The notes: a model not told the origin generated them from the sequence alone. Shown: positions 9,842-19,494, counted from the first letter of the stretch. The stretch: 64,000 bases of DNA from Streptomyces sp. NBC_01275 (GCF_026340655.1 NZ_JAPEOZ010000001.1:620001-684000), one strand, 5' to 3'. Numbers and translations are program-made.

Positions 9842-11008
9842 TCACTTGCCCCAGATCGTCCGGTACGCCTGCTGGTAGCCCGACGGGTCCCAGGTCGTGG
9901 CGCCCTCGCTGTTGGCGGCCGTGGAGATGTGGACCGGGGCCACGTACCCGCTGGCGGGGCGGCCGGAGAAGGCTCGGTTGAACTCGTCGACGATCTGCCA
10001 GCCCTGCAGGGACAGCGGCTCGGGCACGGTGGCGGACTGGTACTGCCGGTGGTTGATGCGCTGGAAGGCGGACGGGTCGCCGTCGCCCGCGCCGATGTTG
10101 AAGGGCGGCCCCGATCCCTTCTCGCCGGCCGCGCGGAAGGCGGGGGCCGCGTCGGCGAAGTACAGGTCGTTGATGGCGACGGAGTGGGTCCACCTGCCGC
10201 CGAAGCGCGAGAGCAGGGAGGAGATCTCCCGGGGCGTGCGGCTGCTGGCGTCCGCGATCGGGATGTTCTCGGACGCCAGCAGCCGCACGCCCGGACAGGT
10301 GGCGAGCTCCTCCTTGATCAGGTCGGACTTGTTCCTGGCGAAGGGGATGGAGGCGTCGGTGATGAGCACGACGCCGGCGCGGCCGTCGGAGTGCGCGATG
10401 ATCCACTGCGCGCTGACCGCGGCCACCTCCTCGACGCGGGTGGTGACGTTGGTGAAGAGCTCGGGCCGTCGGCTCGGGCCGGGAGCGGCGAGCGCGTGCC
10501 AGCCGACCAGCGGGATGCCCGCCGCGGCGGCCCGCGCGACCTGCCGTGACGTCGCGTTGGGGTCGAATCCGCCGATGACGATGCCGGCGGGTTTGAGGGT
10601 CAGGGCCTCGCTCATCGCCGCCTGGATGCCGGTGGGGGTGCCGCCGCCGTCGATCACCCGGACGTTCCAGCCGATGACCCGCGCGGCCTCCTTCACCCCG
10701 TCCGCGGCGCCCGCGACACCGGGGTTGGTCATGGCCTGGGCGACGTAGACGAGGGTCCGGCCGCCGGACACCGCGACAGGTCCGGTGGTCGGTCCGCCCC
10801 AGGGGACGTCGGTCTGCTCCGCCCCGGTGACCGCGGCCTGGGCCCGGGCGTGGACGGCGGGGCAGCCGCCCGGGCCCGTGGTGGACGCCTGCGGGCCGCT
10901 CGACGAGCCGCGTTCGCAGCCGACGAGGACGCTCGCCGTCGCCAGCAGGGCGCAGGAGACGAGCCGGACCTTGCGGACGCCGGGGGTGGCTCGGCGGTTT
11001 CGGTGCAC
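9842..11008 (-). CDS. Sugar ABC transporter substrate-binding lipoprotein (CUT2 type)
   Basis: A 388-residue periplasmic-binding-protein type 1 lipoprotein. The signal peptide ends in the lipobox LVGC near residue 31, after which the cysteine is lipidated. The body has the type 1 fold (TLVYVAQAMTNPGVAGAADGVKEAA, AGIVIGGFDPNATSRQVARAA, AGVVLITDASIPFARNK) seen in ribose- and other monosaccharide-binding proteins. GTG at 11008 is chosen because GAGGAG sits five bases ahead; the longer frame has no such site. It follows the permease gene by 68 bases and is the last gene of a minus-strand operon (ATPase, permease, binding protein). The sugar is unknown. Confidence 0.85.
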   Translation of the reverse strand: MHRNRRATPGVRKVRLVSCALLATASVLVGCERGSSSGPQASTTGPGGCPAVHARAQAAVTGAEQTDVPWGGPTTGPVAVSGGRTLVYVAQAMTNPGVAGAADGVKEAARVIGWNVRVIDGGGTPTGIQAAMSEALTLKPAGIVIGGFDPNATSRQVARAAAAGIPLVGWHALAAPGPSRRPELFTNVTTRVEEVAAVSAQWIIAHSDGRAGVVLITDASIPFARNKSDLIKEELATCPGVRLLASENIPIADASSRTPREISSLLSRFGGRWTHSVAINDLYFADAAPAFRAAGEKGSGPPFNIGAGDGDPSAFQRINHRQYQSATVPEPLSLQGWQIVDEFNRAFSGRPASGYVAPVHISTAANSEGATTWDPSGYQQAYRTIWGK

Positions 11009-11076
11009 GGGAGCTCCTCGCGAGGGGAACGAGCCGGGGGCTGCGGCCGGGGACACGGAGACGGCGCCCGTCGACG

Positions 11077-12147
11077 TCAGGGCGCGGTGTCGGCCGTACC
11101 GCCGTCCCGGGGCGGGGAGGACGGCGGCCCCGGGGGTACGGCGGCGGGTGCGTCGCGGGCGGCGAGGTCGCCGCCGCGCACCCGGCGGCGGGCCGCGTAT
11201 CCGGCCAGGCCGACGGCGATGAGCAGGGTGCCGCCGTAGAACAGCGGGACGGTCCAGAAGTCGGCGCCCAGCTGGCCGATGCCGGTGAGGCCGACGGCGA
11301 GGACGGCGACGGCGACCAGGGTGCCGAGGGCGTTGGGCCGGCCCGGTCTGATCGCCGTGGAGCCGAGGAGGGCGCCGGCGAAGGCGGGCAGCAGATAGTC
11401 GAGGCCGACGCTCGGGTTGCCGAGCTGCTGCTGGGCGGCGAGCAGCACGCCGGCGAAGCCGACGATCAGTCCCGAGGCGGCGAACGCGCCCACGGTGTAG
11501 GCGCGGGTCGGGATGCCGACGAGGTCGGCGGCGCGCGGGTTCGAGCCGATGACGTACAGGTAGCGGCCCAGTGGCAGCCGCTCCAGCGCCAGCCAGAGGA
11601 CGATCCCGAGGCCGAGCACGTAGAACGCGGGGACCGGGAGGCCCAGGAACGAGGAGTCGTAGAGGTCGGTGAAGGCCTCCGGGAGGCCCTGGGGGCCGGG
11701 GACGATCCTGCCGCCGTCGGTGACCCAGCCGGTGACGGCGTAGAGCATGCTGCCGGTGCCGAGGGTGGCGATGAAGGAGTCGATGCGGCCGAACTCGACG
11801 ATGACGCCGTTGAGGACGCCGACCGCCGCCCCTCCGACGATCACCGCGAGGCAGGCGAGCGGCCAGGGCCAGCCCTCGTGGACGACGAGCTGCATCACCA
11901 TGACGTGGGCCAGGCCGAGAGCGTATCCGAGGGAGAGGTCGAAGGCGCCGGTCACGATGGGGACCATGGCGGCGAGCGCGAGGACGGCCGGGATCGACTG
12001 GTTGGACAGGATCGAGTCGACGGTGTCCAGCGTGGGGAAGGTGCGGGGCAGGGCGAGCGAGAAGACCAGGACGAGCAGGACGGTGAGGGCCGGCAGGCCG
12101 TAGACGCCGATGAGGTGCCCGCCCGGGCGGGCCGGTCCCGCGGTCAT
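11077..12147 (-). CDS. Sugar ABC transporter permease (RbsC-like)
   Basis: Inner-membrane permease of 356 residues with about eight to ten hydrophobic helices (LPALTVLLVLVFSLALP at the start, IPAVLALAAMVPIVTGAFDLS next). The IVTGAFDLSLG and VGIPTRAYTVGAF motifs are those of the CUT2/ribose permease family. The C-terminal 35 residues are Pro/Ala/Gly-rich and cytoplasmic. Its ATG at 12147 overlaps the stop of the ATPase gene (ATGA), so the two are coupled. Works as a homodimer with the fused ATPase in this family. Confidence 0.88.
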   Translation of the reverse strand: MTAGPARPGGHLIGVYGLPALTVLLVLVFSLALPRTFPTLDTVDSILSNQSIPAVLALAAMVPIVTGAFDLSLGYALGLAHVMVMQLVVHEGWPWPLACLAVIVGGAAVGVLNGVIVEFGRIDSFIATLGTGSMLYAVTGWVTDGGRIVPGPQGLPEAFTDLYDSSFLGLPVPAFYVLGLGIVLWLALERLPLGRYLYVIGSNPRAADLVGIPTRAYTVGAFAASGLIVGFAGVLLAAQQQLGNPSVGLDYLLPAFAGALLGSTAIRPGRPNALGTLVAVAVLAVGLTGIGQLGADFWTVPLFYGGTLLIAVGLAGYAARRRVRGGDLAARDAPAAVPPGPPSSPPRDGGTADTAP

Positions 12148-13700
12148 GGAGTCGTCCCGGTAGCGGACGGGGGCAGGGCGGAGGCCGCCCGGGTGAGTCC
12201 GGCGACCGTGAGCGCCGCGCCGCTCAACACGGCCGTCACGGACCCGCGGACGAAGACCAGGGTGCGCCGGCACACGTCCGCGACCTCCTCGAAGTCGGTG
12301 GAGACGAGCAGGACGGCGAGGCCCTCGGCCAGCGCATCGTCGAGCAGACGGTGGATCGCGGCCTTGGCGCCGACGTCGACGCTGGCGGTGGGCTCCTCGA
12401 GGATCAGCAGGCGCAGGCCCGCCCGCAGCCGGCGGCCGATCATGACCTTCTGCTGGTTTCCGCCGGACAGGGTGGCGATGGGGGCCTCGCTGTCGCCGGG
12501 GCGCACCGAGAACCGTTCGATCAGCGCGGCGGCCTCGGCGCGTTCCCGGCGGGGGCTGATCCAGCGCAGCGCCGGCCGGCCTCCCGCGCGGGGATCGGCC
12601 AGGAGGTTCTCGCGCACGGTCAGCTCGGCCAGGCAGCCCTCCCGCTGGCGGTCGCCGGGCACGAGGCCGACTCCGAGGGCGACGGCGTCGGCGACCGTGC
12701 GGGGGCGGTACGGCCGGCCGTCGAGCAGGGCCCGCCCGTTCAGGAGCGGCCGGGCGCCGGCGAGGGCCCGGCCCAGTTCCGCGTGTCCGGCGCCGGAGAG
12801 GCCGACCAGGCCCAGGGCCTCCCCGGCCCTCAACTCCAGGCTCACCGGTCCGGTTCCGGCGGTCCGTACGCCGTCGAGGCGCAGGACGACCGGGCCGGCG
12901 GCCGGGGTCGTGGCGGGGCGGGGGGCGGCCGGTTGCGTGCCGACGATGTCGTGCACGAGGCGGGCGGGGCTGTGGCCGGCCAGCGGGCCGTGGCTGACGA
13001 GGCGGCCGTCGCGCAGCACGGCGAAGGCGTCGGCGACCTGGTACACCTCGGGCAGCCGGTGGCTGACGTAGAGGACGGCGTGGCCGCGATCGCGCAGGGT
13101 GTGCAGGACGCGGAACAGCCGGGCGCAGTCGGCGGCGGGGAGGCGGGCGGTCGGCTCGTCGAGGACGATGAGCCGGGCGCCGGTCGCGAGGGCCCGGGCG
13201 ATCGCGACCAACGAGCGCTCGGCGGGGGCGAGTCGGGCGATCGGCGTGTCGGGGTCGAGGGGCGCGGCGACGATCCGCAGGGCGTCGGCGCAGCGCTCGC
13301 GGGTCCGCCGCCAGGAGATCAGTCCGGTGCGGCGCGGATACCCGGTGCCCAGGGCGATGTTCTCGGCGACCGTCATCCACTCCACGAGGCCGAGGTCCTG
13401 GTGGATGAAGGACATGGCGCGGGAGGCGGCCCGGCTGCCGAGGGGGTGCCCGTCCACCGTGACGTGCCCCGCGTCGGCGCGGTGGACGCCGGCGAGCACC
13501 TTGATGAGCGTGGACTTGCCGGCGCCGTTGGGCCCGAGGAGGGCGAGGACGCTGCCGGCGTGGACGTCGAGGTCGACCCCGTCCAGCGCGAGGGTGCCGC
13601 CGAACCGTTTGCCGAGCCCGCGGATGGAGACCAGGGGCTCCGCCGCCGAGGACGGGCCCGCCTTCGCGGACGTCGGGTCGGGAGCGTCGGGCACGGGCAT
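12144..13700 (-). CDS. Sugar ABC transporter ATPase, two fused nucleotide-binding domains (RbsA-like)
   Basis: A 518-residue protein with two ABC domains in tandem, the CUT2 arrangement. Domain 1 has an intact Walker A (GPNGAGKSTL, near residue 60) and Walker B (LIVLDEPTARL) but its signature is LAPAERSLVAIARAL rather than LSxGQ. Domain 2 has the Walker A variant GLSGAGHAEL that is normal for this family, a good LSGGNQQKVMIGRRL signature and LLILEEPTASVD. The start ATG at 13700 has only a weak GAAG site. An AT-rich segment (13705-13735) directly upstream is the probable promoter region and contains the palindrome GTAA-A-TTAC. Confidence 0.9.
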   Translation of the reverse strand: MPVPDAPDPTSAKAGPSSAAEPLVSIRGLGKRFGGTLALDGVDLDVHAGSVLALLGPNGAGKSTLIKVLAGVHRADAGHVTVDGHPLGSRAASRAMSFIHQDLGLVEWMTVAENIALGTGYPRRTGLISWRRTRERCADALRIVAAPLDPDTPIARLAPAERSLVAIARALATGARLIVLDEPTARLPAADCARLFRVLHTLRDRGHAVLYVSHRLPEVYQVADAFAVLRDGRLVSHGPLAGHSPARLVHDIVGTQPAAPRPATTPAAGPVVLRLDGVRTAGTGPVSLELRAGEALGLVGLSGAGHAELGRALAGARPLLNGRALLDGRPYRPRTVADAVALGVGLVPGDRQREGCLAELTVRENLLADPRAGGRPALRWISPRRERAEAAALIERFSVRPGDSEAPIATLSGGNQQKVMIGRRLRAGLRLLILEEPTASVDVGAKAAIHRLLDDALAEGLAVLLVSTDFEEVADVCRRTLVFVRGSVTAVLSGAALTVAGLTRAASALPPSATGTTP

Positions 13701-13781
13701 CTTCGTAAATTACATCATTCAGGACAATTCACGCGGGCCTCGCGGCGGGCTTCACAGCGAGCCTCCCGGCGGGCTTCGCGC

Positions 13782-16718
13782 TCACGCGCCGTCGAGCCCG
13801 CACTCGGCCCAGATGACCTTGCCCTCCGAGAGGTAGCGGGTGCCCCAGGTCTGCGACAGCTGGGCGACGAGGAACAGACCGCGACCGCCCTCGTCGGTGG
13901 TGGCCGCCCGGCGCAGATGGGGGGCGGTGTTGCTGGCGTCGGAGACCTCGCAGATGAGCTTGCGGTCGTACAGCAGCCGTACCCGGATGGGGCCGGCGCC
14001 GTGCCGGATGGCGTTGGTGACCAGCTCGCTCAGGATCAGCTCGACGGAGAACGCGGCCTCGTCGAGTCCCCAGTCGGACAGCCGCCGCAGGGCGGACGCG
14101 CGGACCTCGCTGACGAACGCCGGGTCGGCCGGCAGCTCCCAGACGGCGATCCGGTCGGGGTCCAGGGCATGGGTGCGGGCGACGAGCAGCGCTATGTCGT
14201 CGCACGGGTGGGCGGGCGCCACCGTGTCCAGGATGGCCTGGCAGGTCTCCTCGGGGGTGCGCTTCGTGTGCGCCAGGGCCGCGCGCAGCTCGTCGAGGAC
14301 CACGTCGACGTCACGGTGCCGGTCCTCGATGAGTCCGTCGGTGTAGAGGACCAGCTGGCTGTCCTCGGGGAGGTCGATCTCGACGGCGTCGAACGGCAGC
14401 CCGCCCAGGCCGAGCGGGGGCCCGGCCGGCAGGTCGGGGTAGGACACGGTGCCGTCGGGGCGGACCAGCGCGGGCGGCGGGTGGCCGGCGCGGGCCATGA
14501 GGCAGCGCTGCGTGGTGGGGTCGTAGACGGCGTACAGGCAGGTCGCGCCGATGATGCCGACGCCCTCGCCGTCGGGGTCCTCCCGGTCCAGGCGGCCCAC
14601 GAGGTTGTCGAGGTGGGTGAGGACCTCGTCCGGGGGGAAGTCGAGTTCGGCGAAGCTGCGGGCGGCGGTGCGCAGCCGGCCCATGGTGGCGGCGGAGAGC
14701 ATGCCGTGCCCGACGACGTCGCCGACGATCAGGCCGACCCGGCTGCCGGAGAGCGGGATGACGTCGTACCAGTCGCCGCCCACGTCGGACTCGGCGGGCA
14801 GATAGCGGTGGGCGACCTCGACGGCGTCCTGGTCGGGCAGCCCGTGCGGGAGCAGTCTGCGCTGCAGGGCCAGGACCATGGTGCGTTCGTGGGTGTAGCG
14901 CCGGGCGTTGTCGATGGACAGGGCGGCGCGGCTGGCGAGCTCCTGGGCCAGCGAGCTGTCGTCGTCCCCGAAGGGGGCCGGATCCTGGGCACGGTAGAAG
15001 CTGGCGATGCCCAGGACGACGCCGCGGGCCAGCAGGGGTACGGCGATGAGGGAGTGGACGTGGGCCAGCAGCTGCTCGGTGTGCTCGGGGTCCTGGGCGA
15101 GCCAGCCCGCGGCGGCCTTCAGGTCCGGCTCCAGCACCGCCTGCCGACTGGTCAGACAGCGCAGCTGGGGCGCGGTCGCGCCGAACTCCATCCGCTTGCC
15201 GGCCGGGGTGAAGGGAAGGTCGTCACGGATGCCGTGGACCACCGTGCGGCGCAGGTCGTTGTCCGGGTCGGTGGACTCGTCGCCGCGCAGCACGGCCTCG
15301 GGCAGGTCGACGGTGACGAAGTCGGCCAGGCGCGGGACGGCCGTCTCGGCGAGTTCCTCGGCGGTGCGGCGCACGTCCAGGGTGGTGCCCACCCGGGCAC
15401 TGGCCTCGGAGAGCAGCTCCAGGCGCCGACGCGCGGCCAGGGCGTACGCCCCCACGTGCGGCTCGCCCACCAGGACGAGCCCTCGGGCCGAGGGCGGGGG
15501 GTCGGGACGCCCGACCGGCAGACCGTCGCCCGGCAGACCGTCGGCGCCGTCGACCGTGCCGCCCCTGGCGCCGGCGGTGACCCGGCCGGGTGGGGCTTCG
15601 GAGAGGTACCGGGACCGCGAGGCGACGGCGAGTCCCGCGCGCCCGGCGACGGCGGCGACGACAGCGGCCCCGACGGGCTCGGCGATGTCGACGGTCGGGA
15701 CGGTCCCGACCGTCCCGACGGTCTCGACGGTCTCGACGGGGAAGCCCGGCGGCTCGCCGATCCGGCGCGGGACGACCAGCGGCTCCTGCCGTGCGGGGGC
15801 GGGAAGGACGGCCTCGATGGCGATCCCCGCCACACCGGCCGCGCTCGTCATCGGACGGCTCACGAGGGTGACCCTGCGGCCGTCGGGCAGGGACACCTCG
15901 ACGGCGCCCCGCTGTGCGCGGGAGATCAGCTCGGCGGCCTTCTCCATGAGGATCGCCCGGTCGCGGGGGCGCAGATCGAAGGCGAGTTCGTCCACCGCGA
16001 TGCCGCGGGCCGGGCCGCCCGCGCCTTCGGCTCCCGTGGTCAGATACGCCCGCAGCAGGGCGCGCGAACGCACGGAACTCTGTCCCAGCAGCCGCCGTTC
16101 CATGGCCTGGGCCGCCTTGCGGATCACGGTGCCCAGCAGCGGGGTCTCGGCGGAGCGCGGATAGCCGAAGCACAGCACGCCCTCGATACGGCCGCTGAGC
16201 GGATCGCGGACGGGTAGCGCGACGCAGGCGTTCCCCTGGGAGCGCTCCGCGAAGTGCTCGGCGCCGTAGACCCGGATGAGCTGCCGTTCCGCCAGCGCGA
16301 GACCGATGCCGTTGGTGCCGGCGAACCGCTCGGCGAACACGAAGCCCGGGACCCGCTGGATCGCCGGGAGGCTTCTGGCCAGGGACGTCTCGCCGAACCG
16401 GCGCAGCAGGACCGTGCCGTTCGCGTCGGCCACGGAGATGTTGATCTGGCTGCCGGCGAACCTGGACTGCAGTCGGTCGAGCACCGGCACGGCCGCGCGG
16501 ACGATCCGGCCGTCGGAGTCGAAGTCCTCCCGGAAGGGCAGGTCGGACTGGTCCGGCGAGAGCCCCAGGGACCGACAGCGCTGCCACGAGTCCAGGATCG
16601 ATGCGCGTACGCCGCTCTCGACCCGCTCGCCCTGCAGAAACCGCTCGCGGAAACGGGCGGGTCCCGTGCCGTCTGTCGCACGCCCCGTCGGCGTCGGTGC
16701 CCTGCCGGACCGAACCAC
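13782..16718 (-). CDS. Multidomain PP2C/SpoIIE phosphatase with AcoR-type GAF, GAF and HATPase domains
   Basis: Very large regulator, about 978 residues from the chosen start. Order: an AcoR-like sensor region (VRASILDSWQRCRSLGL, RFAGTNGIGLAL) as in sigma-54 activators, a linker with Val-Thr repeats (VETVETVGTVGTVPTV), a GAF domain (LLSEASARVGTTLDVRRTAEEL to LSIDNARRYTHERTMVLALQ), a SpoIIE/RsbU-type PP2C phosphatase (ESDVGGDWYDVIPL, VGDVVGHGMLSAATM, LVLYTDGLIEDR, CDDIALLVART), and a C-terminal RsbW-like ATPase (ILSELVTNAIRHGAGPI, GRGLFLVAQL). Such proteins control anti-sigma/anti-anti-sigma switches. GTG at 16718 is preferred because GAGG lies six bases ahead; the frame continues to a GTG at 16805, but that stretch is AT-rich and promoter-like. 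The partner sigma factor is not in the window. Confidence 0.88.
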   Translation of the reverse strand: MVRSGRAPTPTGRATDGTGPARFRERFLQGERVESGVRASILDSWQRCRSLGLSPDQSDLPFREDFDSDGRIVRAAVPVLDRLQSRFAGSQINISVADANGTVLLRRFGETSLARSLPAIQRVPGFVFAERFAGTNGIGLALAERQLIRVYGAEHFAERSQGNACVALPVRDPLSGRIEGVLCFGYPRSAETPLLGTVIRKAAQAMERRLLGQSSVRSRALLRAYLTTGAEGAGGPARGIAVDELAFDLRPRDRAILMEKAAELISRAQRGAVEVSLPDGRRVTLVSRPMTSAAGVAGIAIEAVLPAPARQEPLVVPRRIGEPPGFPVETVETVGTVGTVPTVDIAEPVGAAVVAAVAGRAGLAVASRSRYLSEAPPGRVTAGARGGTVDGADGLPGDGLPVGRPDPPPSARGLVLVGEPHVGAYALAARRRLELLSEASARVGTTLDVRRTAEELAETAVPRLADFVTVDLPEAVLRGDESTDPDNDLRRTVVHGIRDDLPFTPAGKRMEFGATAPQLRCLTSRQAVLEPDLKAAAGWLAQDPEHTEQLLAHVHSLIAVPLLARGVVLGIASFYRAQDPAPFGDDDSSLAQELASRAALSIDNARRYTHERTMVLALQRRLLPHGLPDQDAVEVAHRYLPAESDVGGDWYDVIPLSGSRVGLIVGDVVGHGMLSAATMGRLRTAARSFAELDFPPDEVLTHLDNLVGRLDREDPDGEGVGIIGATCLYAVYDPTTQRCLMARAGHPPPALVRPDGTVSYPDLPAGPPLGLGGLPFDAVEIDLPEDSQLVLYTDGLIEDRHRDVDVVLDELRAALAHTKRTPEETCQAILDTVAPAHPCDDIALLVARTHALDPDRIAVWELPADPAFVSEVRASALRRLSDWGLDEAAFSVELILSELVTNAIRHGAGPIRVRLLYDRKLICEVSDASNTAPHLRRAATTDEGGRGLFLVAQLSQTWGTRYLSEGKVIWAECGLDGA

Positions 16719-16851
16719 GCTTCGCCTCACTCGCGCCCGCGATAATCCGCTTTTCGGAAAGAGTCTGACATTGCCGAGGATACGGACATCCTGGACTCCA
16801 GTCACGGCCGGCCCTGGCCCTCACGTGCGGTGACCGGAAGGGGGCCGGTGG

Positions 16852-17856
16852 TCACAGCACCGCGACGGGGCTGACGGGCGAGCCCGTTCCTCCCGGCACG
16901 TTCAGCGGTGCCACGACGAACAGGAACGTGTGCCGTCCGGCCTCGGCGGTGGCGGCGGAGAGGGCCTCCAGGTCGAGGTTGTCCAGCAGGGGCACCCCCA
17001 TCGCGGTGAGGGCCAGGGCGTGCACCGGCGAGTGCACCCCCGCCACGGGCGACGGCCGCACATCGCTGTCCCCGTCGCTCCCGAGCAGCGCGATCCCCCG
17101 CTCGGCCAGCAGCGGTACGGCGTCCACGTGCAGGCCCGCGCTCGCCGTGCCGGAGTCCCAGGCACCCCGTTCCGCGCGGCGGCGGACGTGCCCGGTGCGC
17201 AGCAGCACCGCGTCGCCCTCGCCGATCGTCACGTCGAGCGCCCGCTCCGCGGCGACGACGTCCCGCGCGTGCACCGCCCGCCCCGGCTCCAGCCAGCGGA
17301 TCCCCAGAACGGCGGGGAGGTCGAGGAGCACCCCCGTCGTCACCAGGGGCCCGAGCGTCGAGACCGCGCCGAAGCGGGCGCCCGCGGCGTCGACGACCTC
17401 GCGTGCGACCCGGCCGTCGTAGAGCCGCCCCCGGTAGGCGATGTGGCTCAGGGCGTCGAGATGGGTGACGCTCCTGCCGTGGTAGTCGGAGGCGAGGAAG
17501 TCCTTGTGGGCGGAGGGTTCCGGGCGCTCCACGTCACCGAGGTCGGTCATGTGGTGCAGGGCTGGTCTGGGGTTGTCGGGGCCGGGCCGGGTGTTCCAGG
17601 GCAGCGCCATCGGGACCACCGTCCCGGAGCGCACTCGGGCCGCGGCCCGCCGCACCCGCTCCGCGGTCACCCGGTTCCACGCGCCACGGTCGGCCGGGGA
17701 CCAGCGCCCCCAGGTGCGCACCGCGGCGAAGAGCGCGTCGAACTCCCGACGGGAGACGGCGGGCCCGTTGTCGGCGCGGGCCGGCCCGTCCGCGTGGGCC
17801 GGCTCGTCCGCGTGGGCCGACCCGGGCTGTGGAGCGTCGGCGGAGCTGGAGGTCAT
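16852..17856 (-). CDS. Cyclase-family (kynurenine formamidase-like) metal hydrolase
   Basis: About 334 residues of the cyclase/kynurenine formamidase superfamily. The metal-binding motif is GRSVTHLDALSHI (equivalent to HxGTHxDxPxH) in the first third, with conserved LLGSDGDSDV and HALALTAMGVPLLDNLDLEAL later. Family members hydrolyse amides or esters such as N-formylkynurenine, but the specific substrate is not evident. The N-terminus carries a short HAD/ADEPAHADGPAR repeat, apparently a low-complexity addition. ATG 17856 is used; a GTG two codons before (17862) is equally possible, as no good ribosome site is seen. It lies between the phosphatase and helicase genes without clear operon links. 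Confidence 0.8.
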   Translation of the reverse strand: MTSSSADAPQPGSAHADEPAHADGPARADNGPAVSRREFDALFAAVRTWGRWSPADRGAWNRVTAERVRRAAARVRSGTVVPMALPWNTRPGPDNPRPALHHMTDLGDVERPEPSAHKDFLASDYHGRSVTHLDALSHIAYRGRLYDGRVAREVVDAAGARFGAVSTLGPLVTTGVLLDLPAVLGIRWLEPGRAVHARDVVAAERALDVTIGEGDAVLLRTGHVRRRAERGAWDSGTASAGLHVDAVPLLAERGIALLGSDGDSDVRPSPVAGVHSPVHALALTAMGVPLLDNLDLEALSAATAEAGRHTFLFVVAPLNVPGGTGSPVSPVAVL

Positions 17857-17982
17857 CTGCACTCACACCGTTCCCGCCTGCGGAACATCCGGAGCGCCGT
17901 ACGCCCACAACGTTCCAGAGCGTCGTCCTGGTGATCAGAACCCCAGCTTGGCACAGGTACCGGCGGCCCGCGCCGAGGGCGG

Positions 17983-19494
17983 CTATGCGCCCCGGCGGAC
18001 CCGGGCGGCCTTGCGGGCCTCGGCGATCTGGCGGGCCTCGGCGGACCGGCGGGACTCGCCGCCGCGACCGGTCGTCCCCGGGCGGGCGCCCATGCCCCGG
18101 AAGGGAGCGCCGCCGCGCTTGGGGCGCTCCGTGACCGGCCCGCTGCCGCCGACGGGGACGCCGGAGGGGGCCTGTGCGCCGGTGATGCGGCTCAGCTCGG
18201 CCTCGCCGGAGCGGACCTGGGCGACCTGGGGCCTGATGCCCGCGTCGGACATCAGGCGGGCCACGTCCCGGCGCTGGTTGGGCAGGACCAGCGTGACGAC
18301 CGTGCCGGACTCGCCCGCCCGGGCGGTCCGGCCGCCGCGGTGCAGGTAGTCCTTGTGGTCGCCGGGCGGATCGACGTTGACCACGAGGTCGAGGTCGTCG
18401 ACGTGGATCCCGCGCGCGGCGACGTTGGTGGCCACCAGGACGGTGAGGTGGCCGTCCTTGAACCGGCCCAGGGTGTGCGTGCGCTGGGGCTGCGACTTGC
18501 CGCTGTGCAGGGCCGCGGCCTTCACTCCGCTGCCGAGCAGGTGCCGGGTGAACTGGTCGACGGCGTGCTTGGTGTCCAGGAACATGAGCACGCGCCCGTC
18601 GCGGGCGGCGATCTCGGTGGCGGTGGCGTACTTGTCGGCGGGGTGCACGTGCAGCACGTGGTGCTCCATCGTGGTGACCGCGCCGGCGGACGGGTCGACG
18701 GAGTGCACGACCGGGTCGTGGAGGTACGTACGGACCAGGAGGTCGATGTTGCGGTCCAGCGTGGCCGAGAACAGCATGCGCTGACCGTCGGGGCGGACCT
18801 GGTCCAGCAATGCGGTGACCTGGGGCATGAAGCCCATGTCGGCCATCTGGTCGGCCTCGTCCAGGACGGTGATCTGCACCCGGTCCAGTCGGCAGTCCTT
18901 GCGTTCGACGAGATCCGTGAGACGGCCGGGGGTCGCCACGACCACCTCGGCCCCGGCTCGCAAGGCGGCGGTCTGCCGGCTGATCGAGATCCCGCCGACC
19001 ACGGCGGCCAGCCGCAGCTTCAGCGCTCCGGCGTACGGGGTGAGCGCGTCGGTGACCTGCTGGGCCAGCTCGCGGGTGGGGACGAGGATCAGGGCCAGCG
19101 GCTTGCGCGACTCGGCGCGCTGCCCCGCCGTACGGGCGAGGAGGGCCAGGCCGAAGGCGAGGGTCTTGCCCGAGCCGGTGCGTCCGCGCCCCAGGACGTC
19201 GCGTCCGGCGAGGGCGTTCGGCAGGGTGGCGGCCTGGATCGGGAACGGCTCGCGCAGGCCGAGATCGGTGAGTGTCTTCGACAGCTCGACGGGCATGTCC
19301 AGCTCGGCGAAGGTCGCGGCCGGGGGCAGGGGCGGGGTGACGGCGACGGGGAGCGCGAACTCCCCCTGCGGTGCGGACTGTTGTGCGGATCGCGAAGCGG
19401 ACTTCGATGTGGATCGCGGGGCTGACTTCGGTGCGTACCGCGGGGCGGAGTGGCGGCGCCCGCCACGATCGTTCGTGCCGGCTGAACGGCTCAC
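17983..19494 (-). CDS. DEAD-box RNA helicase
   Basis: ATP-dependent RNA helicase of 503 residues. Visible motifs in order: Q-motif (FPIQAATLPNALAGRD), Walker A GRTGSGKT, Ia PTRELAQQV, Ib TPGRL, DEAD box VLDEADQMADMGF, SAT motif LFSATLD, and the C-terminal VATNVAARGIHVDDL and HRGGRTARAGESG. The N-terminal 45 residues are Ser/Ala/Arg repeats (SAPR, SASR, SAQQSAPQ), and the C-terminus is Arg/Gly-rich, both probable RNA-contact tails. GTG 19494 follows GGAAGG by six bases. Location next to a cold-shock gene fits a role in unwinding RNA at low temperature, but they are separated by a strong terminator. Confidence 0.94.
   Translation of the reverse strand: MSRSAGTNDRGGRRHSAPRYAPKSAPRSTSKSASRSAQQSAPQGEFALPVAVTPPLPPAATFAELDMPVELSKTLTDLGLREPFPIQAATLPNALAGRDVLGRGRTGSGKTLAFGLALLARTAGQRAESRKPLALILVPTRELAQQVTDALTPYAGALKLRLAAVVGGISISRQTAALRAGAEVVVATPGRLTDLVERKDCRLDRVQITVLDEADQMADMGFMPQVTALLDQVRPDGQRMLFSATLDRNIDLLVRTYLHDPVVHSVDPSAGAVTTMEHHVLHVHPADKYATATEIAARDGRVLMFLDTKHAVDQFTRHLLGSGVKAAALHSGKSQPQRTHTLGRFKDGHLTVLVATNVAARGIHVDDLDLVVNVDPPGDHKDYLHRGGRTARAGESGTVVTLVLPNQRRDVARLMSDAGIRPQVAQVRSGEAELSRITGAQAPSGVPVGGSGPVTERPKRGGAPFRGMGARPGTTGRGGESRRSAEARQIAEARKAARVRRGA

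Noticed and set aside
12351..16217. Plus-strand open frame of 1288 codons
   Set aside because: Antisense to the CUT2 ATPase and the PP2C phosphatase, both with intact motifs; the translation is Gly/Ala/Val-rich shadow sequence.
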